Assembly: GCA_031213475.1 (NCBI GenBank)
Contig: JARUPZ010000005.1
Location: 10,115,260 to 10,179,259 of the forward strand
DNA: 64,000 bases
Reading direction: 5' to 3'
Source: Nereocystis luetkeana
Taxonomy: Eukaryota; Sar; Phaeophyceae; Laminariales; Laminariaceae
Below, one piece after another: positions 45,181 to 56,200 of the stretch; within the stretch, counting starts at the first letter, position 1; each line of letters begins with the position of its first letter. A model generated the notes under the pieces. That model saw only the letters and a program-made list of their open reading frames with translations. It made no database searches and was not told the DNA's origin. Both the position numbers and the translations under genes were made by a program.

Positions 45181-45382
45181 GTAGCGGTCCCTCTAGAGTG
45201 CCGGCATGCGCCAGCCAGCAATACTGGCACTATTATAGCGCCAACCGGCAATAATTACTCCGCACACTATCAATACCACACTGCTGGTGAATCCCATCAT
45301 CCGGATCTGCGAAAAAGAAATTTCGCAGGCATTATCGCGGGCAACCGGAACTACTCAACCGGCACTATACAGGGGCCACTAC
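45181..45382. mobile_element. Foldback element C (about 200 bp), best copy
   Basis: The left end GTAGCGGTCCCTCTAGAGTG and the right end CCGGCACTATACAGGGGCCACTAC are inverted repeats with a few mismatches. The interior matches 38575-38720. Confidence 0.7.
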
Positions 45383-46534
45383 TGCTGCAGTATCAGTGTG
45401 GACCTTTTTGGGGCTTCAGGGTGGAAAAAAATACCAAGCACATATATACGTAGTACTTGACGAACGCATACTTCAGAGTGCAGGCGCCGCCCACACGAAG
45501 CCGCCTGGCCAGCTGGAGTCGGGGAACACAATCACAACGCCCGTATATATCGTAAGCATGCCACGCTACGTACGCGCCGCATGCCACAATGCTCCTACTC
45601 CTGAGGGGTGACACTGGTAGAACCCACATTTTTTTTTTAGTATTCATTGATGTTGCTGCAGTTACGACACGTTTTGGTCCTGAACTCAGACCAGCATCCA
45701 CAACGAAAAGCGTTGCGCTCCGTGGTGCTCATAGGATACGATACGGTATTGTTTTTTGGTTAACTCACCAACCGACGGTTGGTTGTCCTCAAGCCAGAGG
45801 GCTGCGTACTTACGGAATGCGTTTTCTCCAGCCGCACAGGCGCGTTTAACCTGCTGCATGTGTGAACAGTAGCTTCAGCCGCAACCCTATTTTATGGGTG
45901 GTGGACATCCGAGGGGGTGTTGGCATATGCTTTCTTGCACGGCAGATATTTTTTCTTTCTAGGGGTTTTGAAACTCACCGCCCGCCCTTGTCTCGATGAG
46001 TGTCATGTATTCATACTACTACACAGAAACAACCCCTTGTGTTCTAATGAGTCACCGAAAACCTCGGGCTTTTTGACCGAATTCATCAAATATACATTCA
46101 TATCGACCCGGGGCATTTCAAGCCGCCGCCCGTAAGGGTTGCGCGCAACTTTTCCCAGCTACTGTTTAGCGGAAGCGGTCGGGGAACCAGCTGCGGCGTA
46201 CCCCCCCCCCCCCCGCCGCCGACTGTCGATGCGCCAAATTTTCTGGACTCGCACGCTCGAGGTTCGATTCGCTTTTTTCGGGTGTTCTGGGAAGACTACC
46301 CTACAACAAAGAAGATAGCACACCTTCTGGGGATAACTTCTGAGTGGATTTTTCTCCGCCTTTTCGACATACTTCTACACAAACACATCCTCGGCGTTTG
46401 TACCCTTCCTGTTGTCGAGTAAATAGGCGTGGGCACTCGTCCGAGGGGGTGTTGTGTGTGGTATCTTATCACGGTACAATCGGGAGCCGTCGCCTCGAAC
46501 AGCCTCTTGATGTGAGGTGTTATCGTTTGTTTAA
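45383..46534. other. Intronic; one A-shared island
   Basis: 45750-45870 (CACCAACCGACGGTTGG ... CCTGCTGCATG) resembles 20130-20235. Nothing else is recognised. Confidence 0.45.
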
Positions 46535-46624
46535 CCCTTTTAGAAGCGCAGTCCCGTTTTGGGGACAAACCGGTCCAATTTCAAATAGTTTGTCCCCAAG
46601 ATGGGGCTGCGGTCCTAAGAGGGG
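46535..46624. mobile_element. piggyBac-like MITE (MITE-A)
   Basis: CCCTTTTAGAAGCGCAGTCC ... GGGCTGCGGTCCTAAGAGGGG. TTAA on the left (46531-46534), TTAC on the right. Confidence 0.85.
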
Positions 46625-47279
46625 TTACGCCCCTCGACGCGAGAACGATCGCCGCCAAGCCGCGCACGTTCCGATCCTGACCAATAAAAAAGTTGCCCCA
46701 TGCGGGCTGTTTTTGGCTATAAAAGTGCTTACGCTCAGGACAGGAGATGACTGCCGGACAGACATTTGTTCGTTTTTCCAGACCGACATTTGTCTGCGGC
46801 AATCCGTAGGTCGGCTTGAGTGTGTTTGCCACATACCAGGTATACTACATTGATAGAGAGAGAGGATCGCCGAGCTCCCTCTCATAGTAACTCTCTGATG
46901 TTTCTCCTCGGCAATCATGGCCAGTTGCTTACTCTTGAAATCGCATTGGGTAGCATGCAATGTACTACTGGTATGGGTAAGGGCCGTTATGATTGGAGAG
47001 CTTTTGTTTCCAGGTTTCTCGATCCGTGAATTTTGTGAGCTTAACATGTGTCCATAACTAACTACCTGGTACAGCAGTATATACGCGGGCGTTCTTAGTG
47101 GATTTTAACAGAGGGAAATATATTACGAACGCTTCCCACTCACATATTTAGAAAACATACGAAAACTCTGGAAGACGAAAGAAATATAACACGTGAAAAA
47201 ACTGGATATTGGGACGAAAGGTCCTTCGCTAATAGCGGCCCTGGGGGGAGGAGGTCCACCCACAAATTATTTCCCTGCT
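46625..47279. other. Intronic, nothing recognised
   Basis: No recognised feature. Confidence 0.4.
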
Positions 47280-48237
47280 TGCATTTAGTTCCAGGGAAGC
47301 TCTTAATGCCACATACTTTCGACGGAAGAAAATTACTTCTGGAAGTGAATTTTCCTCCCATCCATGGAAGCTCGAAGGAAGTAAAAATTGCTTTCATGGA
47401 AATACGTGGAGACTTCCACTGTGGGCGCTTCCACCAACTTCCACCAACTAAAGCGCCGACAGCCAACCACGTCCGATGGAAGCTGCCATTACATTTCACA
47501 AGCGTCCACCGACTTCCATTACTTCCACCAGCTTCTATAGACTTCACTACTACTGCACTTACATGGAATCAAGAGTGAACGAATCATAATATGTTTACGT
47601 ATGGAAGTTGTTTTACCTCCATCGGAATATCGTTTTTACATCTCATCTATAGAAGTGTGTTCACATCCATGGAAGTAAAAGTTATTTCCATGACTGGAAC
47701 TGTGTTCACATCCATGGAACTTTTTTTTGCTTCCATAGAAGTATGTTTACTTCCATAGTTTTTGGGAGCAAGGTGGCTGCTGGGTCTCCTGCGGTACCTG
47801 CGGAGGGCAAATTATATTTCTGCCCCATGTGGGGGGCAACAGGGTGCCAAAATGAAAGGACCCATTGCGGTGTCAAGGTACCAAGCGGTAGCAGGGCAGT
47901 AGTGAAATAAATTGGTGGAACATACCATGGAGGCAGATTAGAAGGGAAGTGAAGCTCACACAAGTTCCAAAAGAAGTAAATCTAACTCTTATGGAAGTAC
48001 ATGCTTCTTGCATGGATGTTGTTGAAAGGAAATTTGCTGGAAAATTCCATGGGATCTGTAATTTCCTTCCAATGGAGCTAATTTCCTTCCAACAGAGCTG
48101 ACCCATGGTTACCTCCATGGAGTTGACCACTGGAATATCCCTATTATTAACTCCCATGGAATTGACGGAAGAAAACCCAACTTGGAACTGCTTTATCTTC
48201 ATGGGAGACATTTTTACTTTCTGGTCGTAAAATCTTG

Positions 48238-48590
48238 CTTCCATGGAGAGGACCTTGAACAATCTGGGAGAAGGGATCTTTAGGTTGGTAGGCTGTTCAG
48301 GTGTTTTGGTTCCTGTTGGGATCAAGGTACGGGCGAAGACCCAGCCCAACCCCTGACTCTAACCCTAACCCTAACCCTGACCCCAAACTGCAGCCAAAAC
48401 GGGCCAAAACTCGCCATAAACGCGGCTGCGCCGCGTTTGCATCGAACCAGGAAATTTCTCAGTTGCGGACGACGATCCCAAAGTAAGTGCAGACCACGCT
48501 AGAAATATTTCAAGTCAAAAACATCCCTGAAGATCCCTTCTCCCAGATTGCTAAACCTACTCTCCATGGAAGTAATGGAAGCAATTAAGT
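48238..48590. mobile_element. Inverted-repeat element inside block 2
   Basis: The left arm (CTTCCATGGAGAGGAC ... CAATCTGGGAGAAGGGATCTT, 48238-48284) is mirrored by the right arm (AAGATCCCTTCTCCCAGATTG ... CTCTCCATGGAAG, 48530-48589) at roughly 80 percent identity over about 50 bp. The interior holds the TTAGGG-type tract. Confidence 0.7.
48357..48384 (-). repeat. Short interstitial telomere-like tract (CCCTAA)n
   Basis: CTAACCCTAACCCTAACC followed by CTGACCCC. Three perfect units and degenerate edges. TTAGGG telomeres occur in many eukaryote lineages. Confidence 0.8.
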
Positions 48591-48640
48591 CCCATTGACC
48601 TTTTTGTAATGTCCATGGAGGTAAACTTCAAAAGAAAATT

Positions 48641-49587
48641 AATGCGAGAAAACGCAGGATGGGGGCTGCTTCTGCTATTTGTTGCTGTATTCCCCTGGTG
48701 ACGTTGCGTTCATCGGAATTTTCCTCTGACGGTCTGGCGGTACGTTTTTTCTTTTTATTCACGGGGAGTCGACAACAAACAGCTGTCGTCGTACTCACCC
48801 CCCCCACCAGCAGGGCGACTTGATTATGCACGCGCGATACATGCGATTAATTATGTGTATGTTGAGGCATTGGACGGGTATGGAATAGAGCGGACCACCG
48901 GCAACAAGCTTGCCTCCTATTTCTTGTCCCACAGGTTTTACGCGCCTGTGTCTGAATGGAAACCAGACGCGACTCGCACAGCAGCTTGACCGACTCCGGT
49001 ATCCGATTGCCCCCATCCGCACTTCTTCTCGAGCATCGTCAGACTATTCGCTTGTCCCTGACCATGGCAATCGCTGTATTTACGTGATAGAATGTAAAAT
49101 AGCGAGGTCGCTCTGTACCACCTGATCATTCAAGAGCTGATATTAGTTCTTACCTCTGGTCACCTTCCTGCGTTAATACTGTACACGAACACTGTTTGAA
49201 GCAAGAAATATCGGACACGTTTCGGGGGAGCTTTCGTCGTTCGCGTTTGGGACGCGGGTGCCTGGGACCTCCACGAAATAACTCCTCGCCCTATCTACTC
49301 GCACACCCACCCACGCGCATTGTACGTACCTCGTTGCGCTATCCCCACTGTAATAATTTGGTTGCCGCACGCCACTTCCGCTTGGCGGCAAAGCGCTCCG
49401 CAGATATTATCGCTCGGTTGCCACCTTACGCCACTGCTCCTTCAGGCCCACTGCGATAAGGGTAGCACTTGTTGGCCACACAAATGTCACTGGGACTAAC
49501 CGGGCTCCTTATTCCAACATCGCCGAAAACCCAGTTCATACCTATGTGAGTTTTCGACTTGTTCTTGACACACCTGGTACCTACCAA
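48641..49587. other. 3' part of intron 1 (gene B), no gene recognised
   Basis: 49100-49145 matches 23755-23800 at about the same distance from exon 2 in gene A. ORFs around 48795-49460 have no recognisable motif. Confidence 0.45.
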
Positions 49588-49677
49588 CCCTTTCAGGATT
49601 GCAGTCTCGTTTTTGAGGACACAACACTCACATTATAAGTAGCTCGTCCCCAAAACGAGACTGCAGCACTAAAAGGG
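49588..49677. mobile_element. piggyBac-like MITE (MITE-A), old
   Basis: CCCTTTCAGGATTGCAGTCT ... GACTGCAGCACTAAAAGGG. The flanking target copies have decayed to CCAA and TCGA. Confidence 0.8.
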
Positions 49678-49754
49678 TCGAAGTAGGCTTTCGGACTGTC
49701 CACCGATCTGCAAATTCCGTATTTTTTTCTAAACCATTTTTGGGCGACTAACTA

Positions 49755-49859
49755 TTACGGGGGACCATAGTTAACAGGACCTATGGTAAACATAAAAACC
49801 TATATGTTTAACCATTTTTACTAACAATATTTGGTCCTGTTAACTATGCCCCCCCGTAA
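49755..49859. mobile_element. TA-target MITE (MITE-B), 105 bp
   Basis: TTACGGGGGACCATAGTTAA ... TTAACTATGCCCCCCCGTAA, with TA on each side (49753-49754, 49860-49861). It ends about 150 bp before exon 2. Confidence 0.92.
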
Positions 49860-50010
49860 TAGTGACTAACTAGTAGTGTTGAGCTCCTCAAGTGACGAGC
49901 TTCGGAAAAATTCAATTCCACTCCTACCCCAATACGCGTCCCCTGCCTCTTACAAACCTTGGCTCTGCGTCACCGCCTAACCGCGTCGAGTTTTCGTCGC
50001 CACCAAACAG

Positions 50011-50139
50011 GTGAAGCTGGCGAGTAAACGCTTCTTGGCGGGTTCACTGGGTCTCTCCGCCGGAGTTATGCTCTACCTTTCCTTCGTGGACTTATTTGAA
50101 GAGTCGCAGGGCGCCTTCGTCGCCCATGGTTGTTCCGAA
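50011..50139 (+). CDS. ZIP metal transporter gene B, exon 2
   Basis: This exon encodes 43 residues between CAAACAG|GTGAAG and CCGAA|GTGAGT, phase 0 at both ends. It begins VKLASKRFLAGSLGLSAGVM and ends VAHGCSE. The TM2 segment is followed by FVDLFEESQGAF, which is more acidic than the gene A version (LLEIVVKSRGAF), so metal entry properties could differ. The intron sequence just before the acceptor (CTTGGCTCTGCGTCACCGCC) is also shared with gene A. Confidence 0.9.
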
Positions 50140-50632
50140 GTGAGTGGTCTTTTTCGCCCCAATGGCCTCCTCGGTAGCATGTACCTGCTACTAAAGCACC
50201 TCCACGAGACAAGGCCCTCGACCACACGGCGGGCACATGGCAATCAGCGCCTCAGACAGCGCGCGCGGGGTCGATGGGCGTGTGGTCTGTTGCACGCTGG
50301 ACTCAGGGAGACGGAGCTCGACACTCCCATTGCTGGCGCATGCTTGGGTGTTAGACGCAGCCTGCAAAGGCTGTCCCGAGCCGTGTGAAGGTTGGGGTGC
50401 AACGTTCATGTCCATAGTGAGGTATCCTAGACCTGTTCCTCCTCCGTAGATGAGGTTGAGAAAGAAGTTAGGTGTTTTCCTATGTCGGTGTCCATAGAAA
50501 TAACGTACACTGGCAGACGCGATACTGCACTTCCATACTTCAAGTGACTGTTGTGTCAAGCCTCCCTCGACTTCCCTACCTCCCGGTATGCCTCCGTTCC
50601 TGAATAACCACGGTGGTAACCTACAACGCCAG
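50140..50632 (+). other. Intron 2 of ZIP gene B (493 bp)
   Basis: GTGAGT to CGCCAG, without the MITE found in gene A's intron 2. Its last part (GACTGTTGTGTCAAGCC onward) aligns with gene A. Confidence 0.85.
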
Positions 50633-51718
50633 GCGGACTCGTACACGTACGCGACAGTCAGCTTGTTCGGTGGCATTCTCTTCTACAAGGGGATAGACTT
50701 CGTGGTACACCTCCTCGAGGGCGATGTCGGTGACCACAACATCAACATCGACCTCTACGACCTGGACGGCATCTCAGCTGGCAACCGCGCTCATCGTAAC
50801 GTTTCCGCCGCGAAAGGTGACGCTTTCGTCGAGGAAGGAACAGCCGCTGTTGCCCCGACCGGTGTAGCCGACTCTGCATTTCCTGCCGCCGAGAAGCCGC
50901 TGGTGCAGAGGAACACGAACGGCGGCGGGAACGGCCAACAGCAGGCCCACCACGCTTGCCATCGCCCTCAGTCACCTCGCGAGTTCCCACACGAGCATGA
51001 TGTCGTCGTCGAGCTTGGCACCGGGCCGATATTACACCCGTCACCCGATCTCCATACGCTGCAGCTTCGCTTGGCCGGCAAGGTGCAGCAGCAGCACCAA
51101 CACCAGAACCCGAATGCGGATATTCCCGTGTCTGACATCACGCCCGAGTGCAAGGTCGACACCGGCGAGGACGTCAACGTTGTGGAGGTGGGTGCCGACG
51201 CCGAAGGCGCCGTGAAGGCGGCGGGGGCAGCCGGCGAAGCGGTAGAGGAAGGCGATGACCAGAAACTCGTGCGAATGGGATTTATGACCGCTGTCGCGAT
51301 CGGGATTCACAATTTCCCGGAAGGCCTGGCCACCTTCGTTGCGACACTCTCCGATCCCTCGGTGGGGGCAGCCCTTGCGGTGGCCATCGCGATCCACAAC
51401 ATCCCAGAGGGGCTGTGCGTGGCCATCCCCGTGTACTACGCCACCGGAAACCGATTGAAGGCTTTCGGGTGGGCGCTACTGTCGGGGATCAGTGAGCCAA
51501 TTGGGGCGGCTCTCGGCTGGGTCGTTTTGAAGGACATCATGAGCGAGCTCGTGTACGCCATCTTGTTTGGGGTAGTGGCAGGATTGATGGTGAACATCTC
51601 CTTCCACGAGCTCATCCCGACCGCGGTGCGTTACGACCCTGCTGACAAGGTCACAACGAACTCCATTTTTGCTGGTATGGCGATCATGGCGCTCAGTCTC
51701 ATTTTGTTCAACTACTAG
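50633..51718 (+). CDS. ZIP metal transporter gene B, exon 3 (TM3-TM8)
   Basis: From CGCCAG|GCGGAC to TAG, this exon adds 361 residues (441 total with exons 1 and 2). TM3 (ATVSLFGGILFYKGIDFVV) precedes an about 165-residue polar loop with two histidine-rich patches (QQQAHHACHR...PHEHD and QQQHQHQN), typical cytosolic metal-sensing loops in ZIP proteins. TM4 has GIHNFPEG (306-311) and TM5 has AIHNIPEG (335-340). TM6-TM8 end with LFNY. Helices are about 90 percent identical to gene A, while the loop is about 58 residues longer and much more His-rich. The expected role is uptake of zinc or a similar divalent cation into the cytosol. Substrate and membrane location are not readable from sequence. 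Confidence 0.96.
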   Translation, partial: ADSYTYATVSLFGGILFYKGIDFVVHLLEGDVGDHNINIDLYDLDGISAGNRAHRNVSAAKGDAFVEEGTAAVAPTGVADSAFPAAEKPLVQRNTNGGGNGQQQAHHACHRPQSPREFPHEHDVVVELGTGPILHPSPDLHTLQLRLAGKVQQQHQHQNPNADIPVSDITPECKVDTGEDVNVVEVGADAEGAVKAAGAAGEAVEEGDDQKLVRMGFMTAVAIGIHNFPEGLATFVATLSDPSVGAALAVAIAIHNIPEGLCVAIPVYYATGNRLKAFGWALLSGISEPIGAALGWVVLKDIMSELVYAILFGVVAGLMVNISFHELIPTAVRYDPADKVTTNSIFAGMAIMALSLILFNY

Positions 51719-53100
51719 TTCTCGGTAGTTCACGAAGGGCGAGGGAGGGGGGGGGGGGCAGCCAGCGTGAACTGCTGCTGATTATCGATACGGACGGCAC
51801 GGCGTGAAGTACGTTTTCTTGGTGTTTGCCAACCGTTGTCTATTGATTGTTGTGAGTCGTGGTGCCATCCGCAAGAAGAGGAACAGGGAAGGAACAAACG
51901 CACGCGCGGGACTTCGGCATGTGGAGGCATACCCGCGTGTTATTTGTGTTTGGTGGTGTCTTGACCGGGGTGCGGGAGGCATGGTACTTGGTGGTCGTCA
52001 GTTGAAGGTTCAAGCCCGGTTTGGATGGCGTCTAGAGCGCAGGCGCCCGACAATGAAGTCGGCCCGCCTGCCTCCATGTTGTAGCCTGTGCTTTGTTCAA
52101 AACGGTCGTGTGGATCAACACGGAGGATGGACTTGCTTGACGGAGAGGCTGACTTTGACGTTATAGTGGCCGAGAGCACCGGTGAACACAACCAGCGCTG
52201 ACTTCTCTCGCGAGTGAGGGTTGGTGCTGCGTCCGGATGACGGCCCTAGCGCCTTGTTTTGTAGTGGTCGATCTTGCTCGTATCATGCCGCTTTTTACTC
52301 CTAGAAGCTGCTCTTTGTGGCCTCATTTCCCCCAGAATAGCGGAGGGGGTCTTCTCGTCAAGTTCTGTTTTGCAAGGGTGTCCTGCCGGCCGTGCTGGTG
52401 TATACCGGGAGAGCATGGAGACAATGCCGTCATGGCACCTCAGGTGTATGTACTGCTGTAGTTGTCGTTGATGTTTCGGAAAGGAGCGTTCGTTGGACCG
52501 TGGGTCGCAGGGGTGAAATGCTTTTGATTCGACGGATATTTGGGCCCAGCGGCGGAGGCGGCAGTATCGGCAACTCTGGAGGGACGTTGGTTCCTAGCCC
52601 TACTGTTGAATGTGTCGATATCGTTCAACGAGGGCTCTCGGCGTACAGTCTGCAACTACACGGTGGGCTCCGTTGACTGTTTTACGCGGTTCTACTACAT
52701 GGTGTCATGCATTCGAGCCACATGCACATGCACATGCACAAGCACCTCGGCTATCTGTTAGAAGCCCTTAGGTAGAGTTGGCGGCTGTTATATTTTTCTT
52801 CGAAGTGGAACACGTAAGGACCGATATTACATATATCGGTTGAATTAGTTTTACAGTTTTTATTCGGTGCGATATGATTTGCCTGGCGCGGACGGCTGCG
52901 TGACCATTTAGTTTATGTCGTAGGTATATTACAGTGTACGTTAAGCTGAGATACCCCCGCAAACGCAGCGCGCGAGGAGTTGCAGAAACGGCATCGGTGG
53001 GCTTGTGGTGTCATTGGTGCCTTCTGGTTCGGGACGTTAACGTACCTTGCTAATATTATCAGCGTTTCAAGTGTCATTGTATGTGAGGGGGTATATATTA
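51719..53100 (+). other. Downstream region of gene B, conserved with gene A
   Basis: Collinear with 26632-28030. It begins with TTCTCGGTAGTTCACGAAGGGC-type sequence matching gene A's TTCACGGTGACCCATGAGGGGC. It is a candidate long 3' UTR or part of the duplicated unit. No coding gene is recognised. Confidence 0.6.
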
Positions 53101-53188
53101 ACACGCCTCTTTTGGGGGCAGAGGCGTGCTGCTATAGGGCCTGATTATTCTTCGGCCCAAGCATGTCTGACTGACGGGGGCTTCTTAA

Positions 53189-53275
53189 CCCTTTTAGAAC
53201 TGCAGTCCCGTTTTGAGGACAACTACTTGGACTTTGAGTGGTTCGTTTCCAAAACGGGGCTGCAGTCCTAAATGT
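53189..53275. mobile_element. piggyBac-like MITE (MITE-A), right end degraded
   Basis: After TTAA (53185-53188): CCCTTTTAGAACTGCAGTCC ... AACGGGGCTGCAGTCCTAAAT. Confidence 0.8.
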
Positions 53276-56200
53276 GGGGACACTATGGGCACTATGGACC
53301 GCTCCCTGCTCCCATCACCGCAGTGTGCCAGGCAAAACACAGCGCGACCTATATCGGTCCGAGGCTGTCGAGGCAGCGGACAAAATATTGTCCAGCCATT
53401 GCTGTGGGCGCGATTTAGTCCCGAGCCACCAAAGATGCTCCTGGATCTTGCTCAACCCCTATTTTTCCCACGGGCATTGGTACGCCAGTCTTGGTGACGT
53501 CATGTGGCGTGGATGCTTGTTTCGTTTTGGCGGCGAAGTTCCTCCCCACCCAACAGCATCCCCTGTGCAGGGCAAGGCGTCCACTCTACTCGAAGACACC
53601 GGCACCAGTGCTGCAGGAGCAGGTGCCGCTCTCACGCACAAACATGCGGTGGTCGAGCAGTCCATTGCCTGCACGTTCGTCATAACAATGGCTACAGAGG
53701 GACACGTGCCGAAGACCCCAAAAAGGGAGTGAATGGCAGTGGTGTGGATGGTAGGGTATTATCGACCGCATATAGCTGGTAGGTCATTCACTCTAGATAC
53801 GAACTGCTTAACTTTCACCTGGCTGGGTGTCTTGACCACGGCGTCGACCCAACGCTGTTCGGGTAGGGTACCCGTGAGAAATTAGCAGGCCTCGATATTG
53901 CCGAGAGGTGGAGAGCCGTGTCGTCGCCCCAGCTTCCCAACGCGCGGTCGCATCTGTTGAGGCCTGGGCCCGTCGCCGACGCGACGAACGAACACAACCC
54001 CAATCCCGTCGACGCAAGATTGGGCAAGCCGACGAATTGTGTCGGGTCGGACGGATACCTGGGATACAAAACTAGGCCCACCGAGGGAGGGTTTAGAAGT
54101 CCTGGAAAAAACTCCGAGAGAACAAGGTATTCTTAACAGCGGAACCGATCATGCCACTCCCACCTGTCTCATGTTTCGTGTTCAGCGCCCGCGAGGACAA
54201 TGTATCCCAAGTGAATGCTTACTTTGCTGCCCTTGCGGTGCGTTGAGAAGGCTGGGCAGAAGACGCGCAACAAACCTGCCGTCCCACGTGTACGAGTTGA
54301 TATAATTTTCGTTGAGGGCCGGCAGTTGCTTTATTCGCGCGCTCATTCTATTGGTATTTTGGTACCGCTTCCTGACCACGCCGTTGATGAAAGATAATCA
54401 CGTCTCGCACCGTTTAGTGTCTGAAAAACGAAGATCAACAAGCGAATATGGTGGGCACGCAGGAGCGCGCTAAGGCTACCTCCGGGTGAAAGCGCACCGA
54501 TCGACTTTTTTCGGACGGGGCAAGCGTGCATACATTAAGAAAGGTTCCACGCGAAGGTGGGGGGGCGGGTGACGGTGTAACGAGCAGCAGCCGGAATTGT
54601 CCGTGGTTTATCATCCAGCCGTTGCAAAACGTGCACGTATTCTTGCTTGGCGTACGGGGGCTTGGTTTTACTCACCTCGCTAAGAGGTTTTACTCACCGC
54701 GCTAGGATCATCCTCCGGGGTACTTGGTATCCGATTATAGGGATACGCGGGGGGGTAAAATTTTGAGGGCTACTGGCGTAAGACTGCCGTTGAGTGAGGT
54801 CGGTATGGATAGTTGAAGTCTGAGGATAGGCGCGGAGAGGAGCACAGGGTGGCTGGGGGCGTGCGCTACACTTTATCGCCACGGCCTTCGGATACCGGTT
54901 AAATATCTTGTAAAGAGAGCTCTTCTCTTCAAAGAGCTCATGCAAAGGTCGATTAAACTACAGCACTACGTACCAGTATTGCGCGATACGTGAAAAAAAC
55001 ACGTACCTCCCGAAGAGATGATATTGTGCCTGCGGAGGGCGCTCTAACAATATTCCGGCCCGCACTTCATATCCTCGGTGCTTAAACGCTAATATTCTTG
55101 CAACTCACATATTATAGTTTACTTGGGGTTCTTGATATTGAAACCGAGAGCGCCGTTTCTTACGTCGAGACCCCAAGCTATTAACTACCAGGGTACCAGG
55201 TACTATGTGCCTCACTCTTCACCCAACTTCACCTTCATTATTTTTATTCGCGCAGCCCTTGGTTGTACGGGCTGACCTTGGTTTCTCGTAGTGCAGATCT
55301 CGGGTATAGCAGCACCCCCCCACACACACCCTTGATCAGGTCACATCGTTCTGAGCTACGAGAAAGCGACGGAACATCAGGTAACAACATAAAGTAGTAT
55401 TGCTTTGTGGGGCCGACGTAACAATTTCTCGCGAAGGAGTCACGGGTGCGCGTGTCACTTGATCACTAAATGAGGCGTTTTCCGGGATAAGGCTTTTCGC
55501 ACACCTCGTGTCCGACGACACAAAGGCTCTACGGAAAGCGTCGCTGCGCCGGGCATGCGGTCTTGGGAATCGCCTCCAAAACGTAAGAGCGACCCTCCGG
55601 AGTATCCGTGCGCGGCACGCTCCAATGATGGACTTGGTGGTCGCGATTGTGTTGAGCTCCTGAGCAGGACGGAAATGAAAGAGGTGGCCCGGCAAGCGTT
55701 TTTGCTGAACCAAGGACTGAGGCGCAAAAACTCAGGCCCGAAAGACGTGTGTGACATGCCCCCGCCATTGTTTTCAAGAACCCGCACGTAGCCCACGTCG
55801 GTATCAACACGGCTGATCATCGTGAGGTGGACTAGCGCTGCGGTAAAGGGCGGGGGGGTGTACTCATGGCATGCATGGCCGTAGTCGTATGACCATAGAC
55901 CCTCGCATCCCTACAATACCGGAACGGGGCACGTCGGGCTTTCACTGACCAGGCAGACACTGGCTGCACCAAGCACGAAGTGCGTTGAGGTGTTGGGCGA
56001 GTCGCATCAAGGGTGAGCTGCATCCTGCTAAGAACCGCTAGTGAGGCGCACCTTTTGCAATGAATGGCAGCGTCGTTTATTTTTTCTGGTGTGGCCACTT
56101 CCAGAGAGCGTAATGGGTACACTATACAACTGCCTTGTGGTCCCTTTACCTTACCACCGTATACCTGGTACGCACAACGTGACACGAGCACCCCCCTGTG

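Larger units (their letters stand above)
47280..48640. repeat. CCATGGAAGT palindrome block 2
   Basis: About 1.36 kb is rich in CTTCCATGGAAGT-like words in both orientations (for example 47362-47375, 47671-47684, 47712-47722, 48108-48122, 48238-48250, 48582-48592), with variable spacing. It carries an inverted-repeat element with a telomere-like core (48238-48590). Confidence 0.85.
38041..50010 (+). other. Intron 1 of ZIP gene B (12.0 kb)
   Basis: It begins GTGAGC and ends CAAACAG like gene A. 38290-38390 (CCAAGCCCGCGAGCGTCCGTTGCC) matches 1400-1490 just after exon 1 of gene A. About 250 bp (38060-38285) is inserted before it. It holds no LINE tail but several foldback elements and two CCATGG-dense blocks. 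Confidence 0.7.

Noticed and set aside
53238-53732. 164-codon + strand ORF starting inside MITE-A
   Set aside because: The start lies in a foldback element and the rest has no family match. Judged a chance frame.
55336-55820. Three overlapping minus-strand ORFs of 93-125 codons
   Set aside because: The frames compete, no motif stands out, and I see no splice support. Could be an unrecognised relic but not reportable as a gene.
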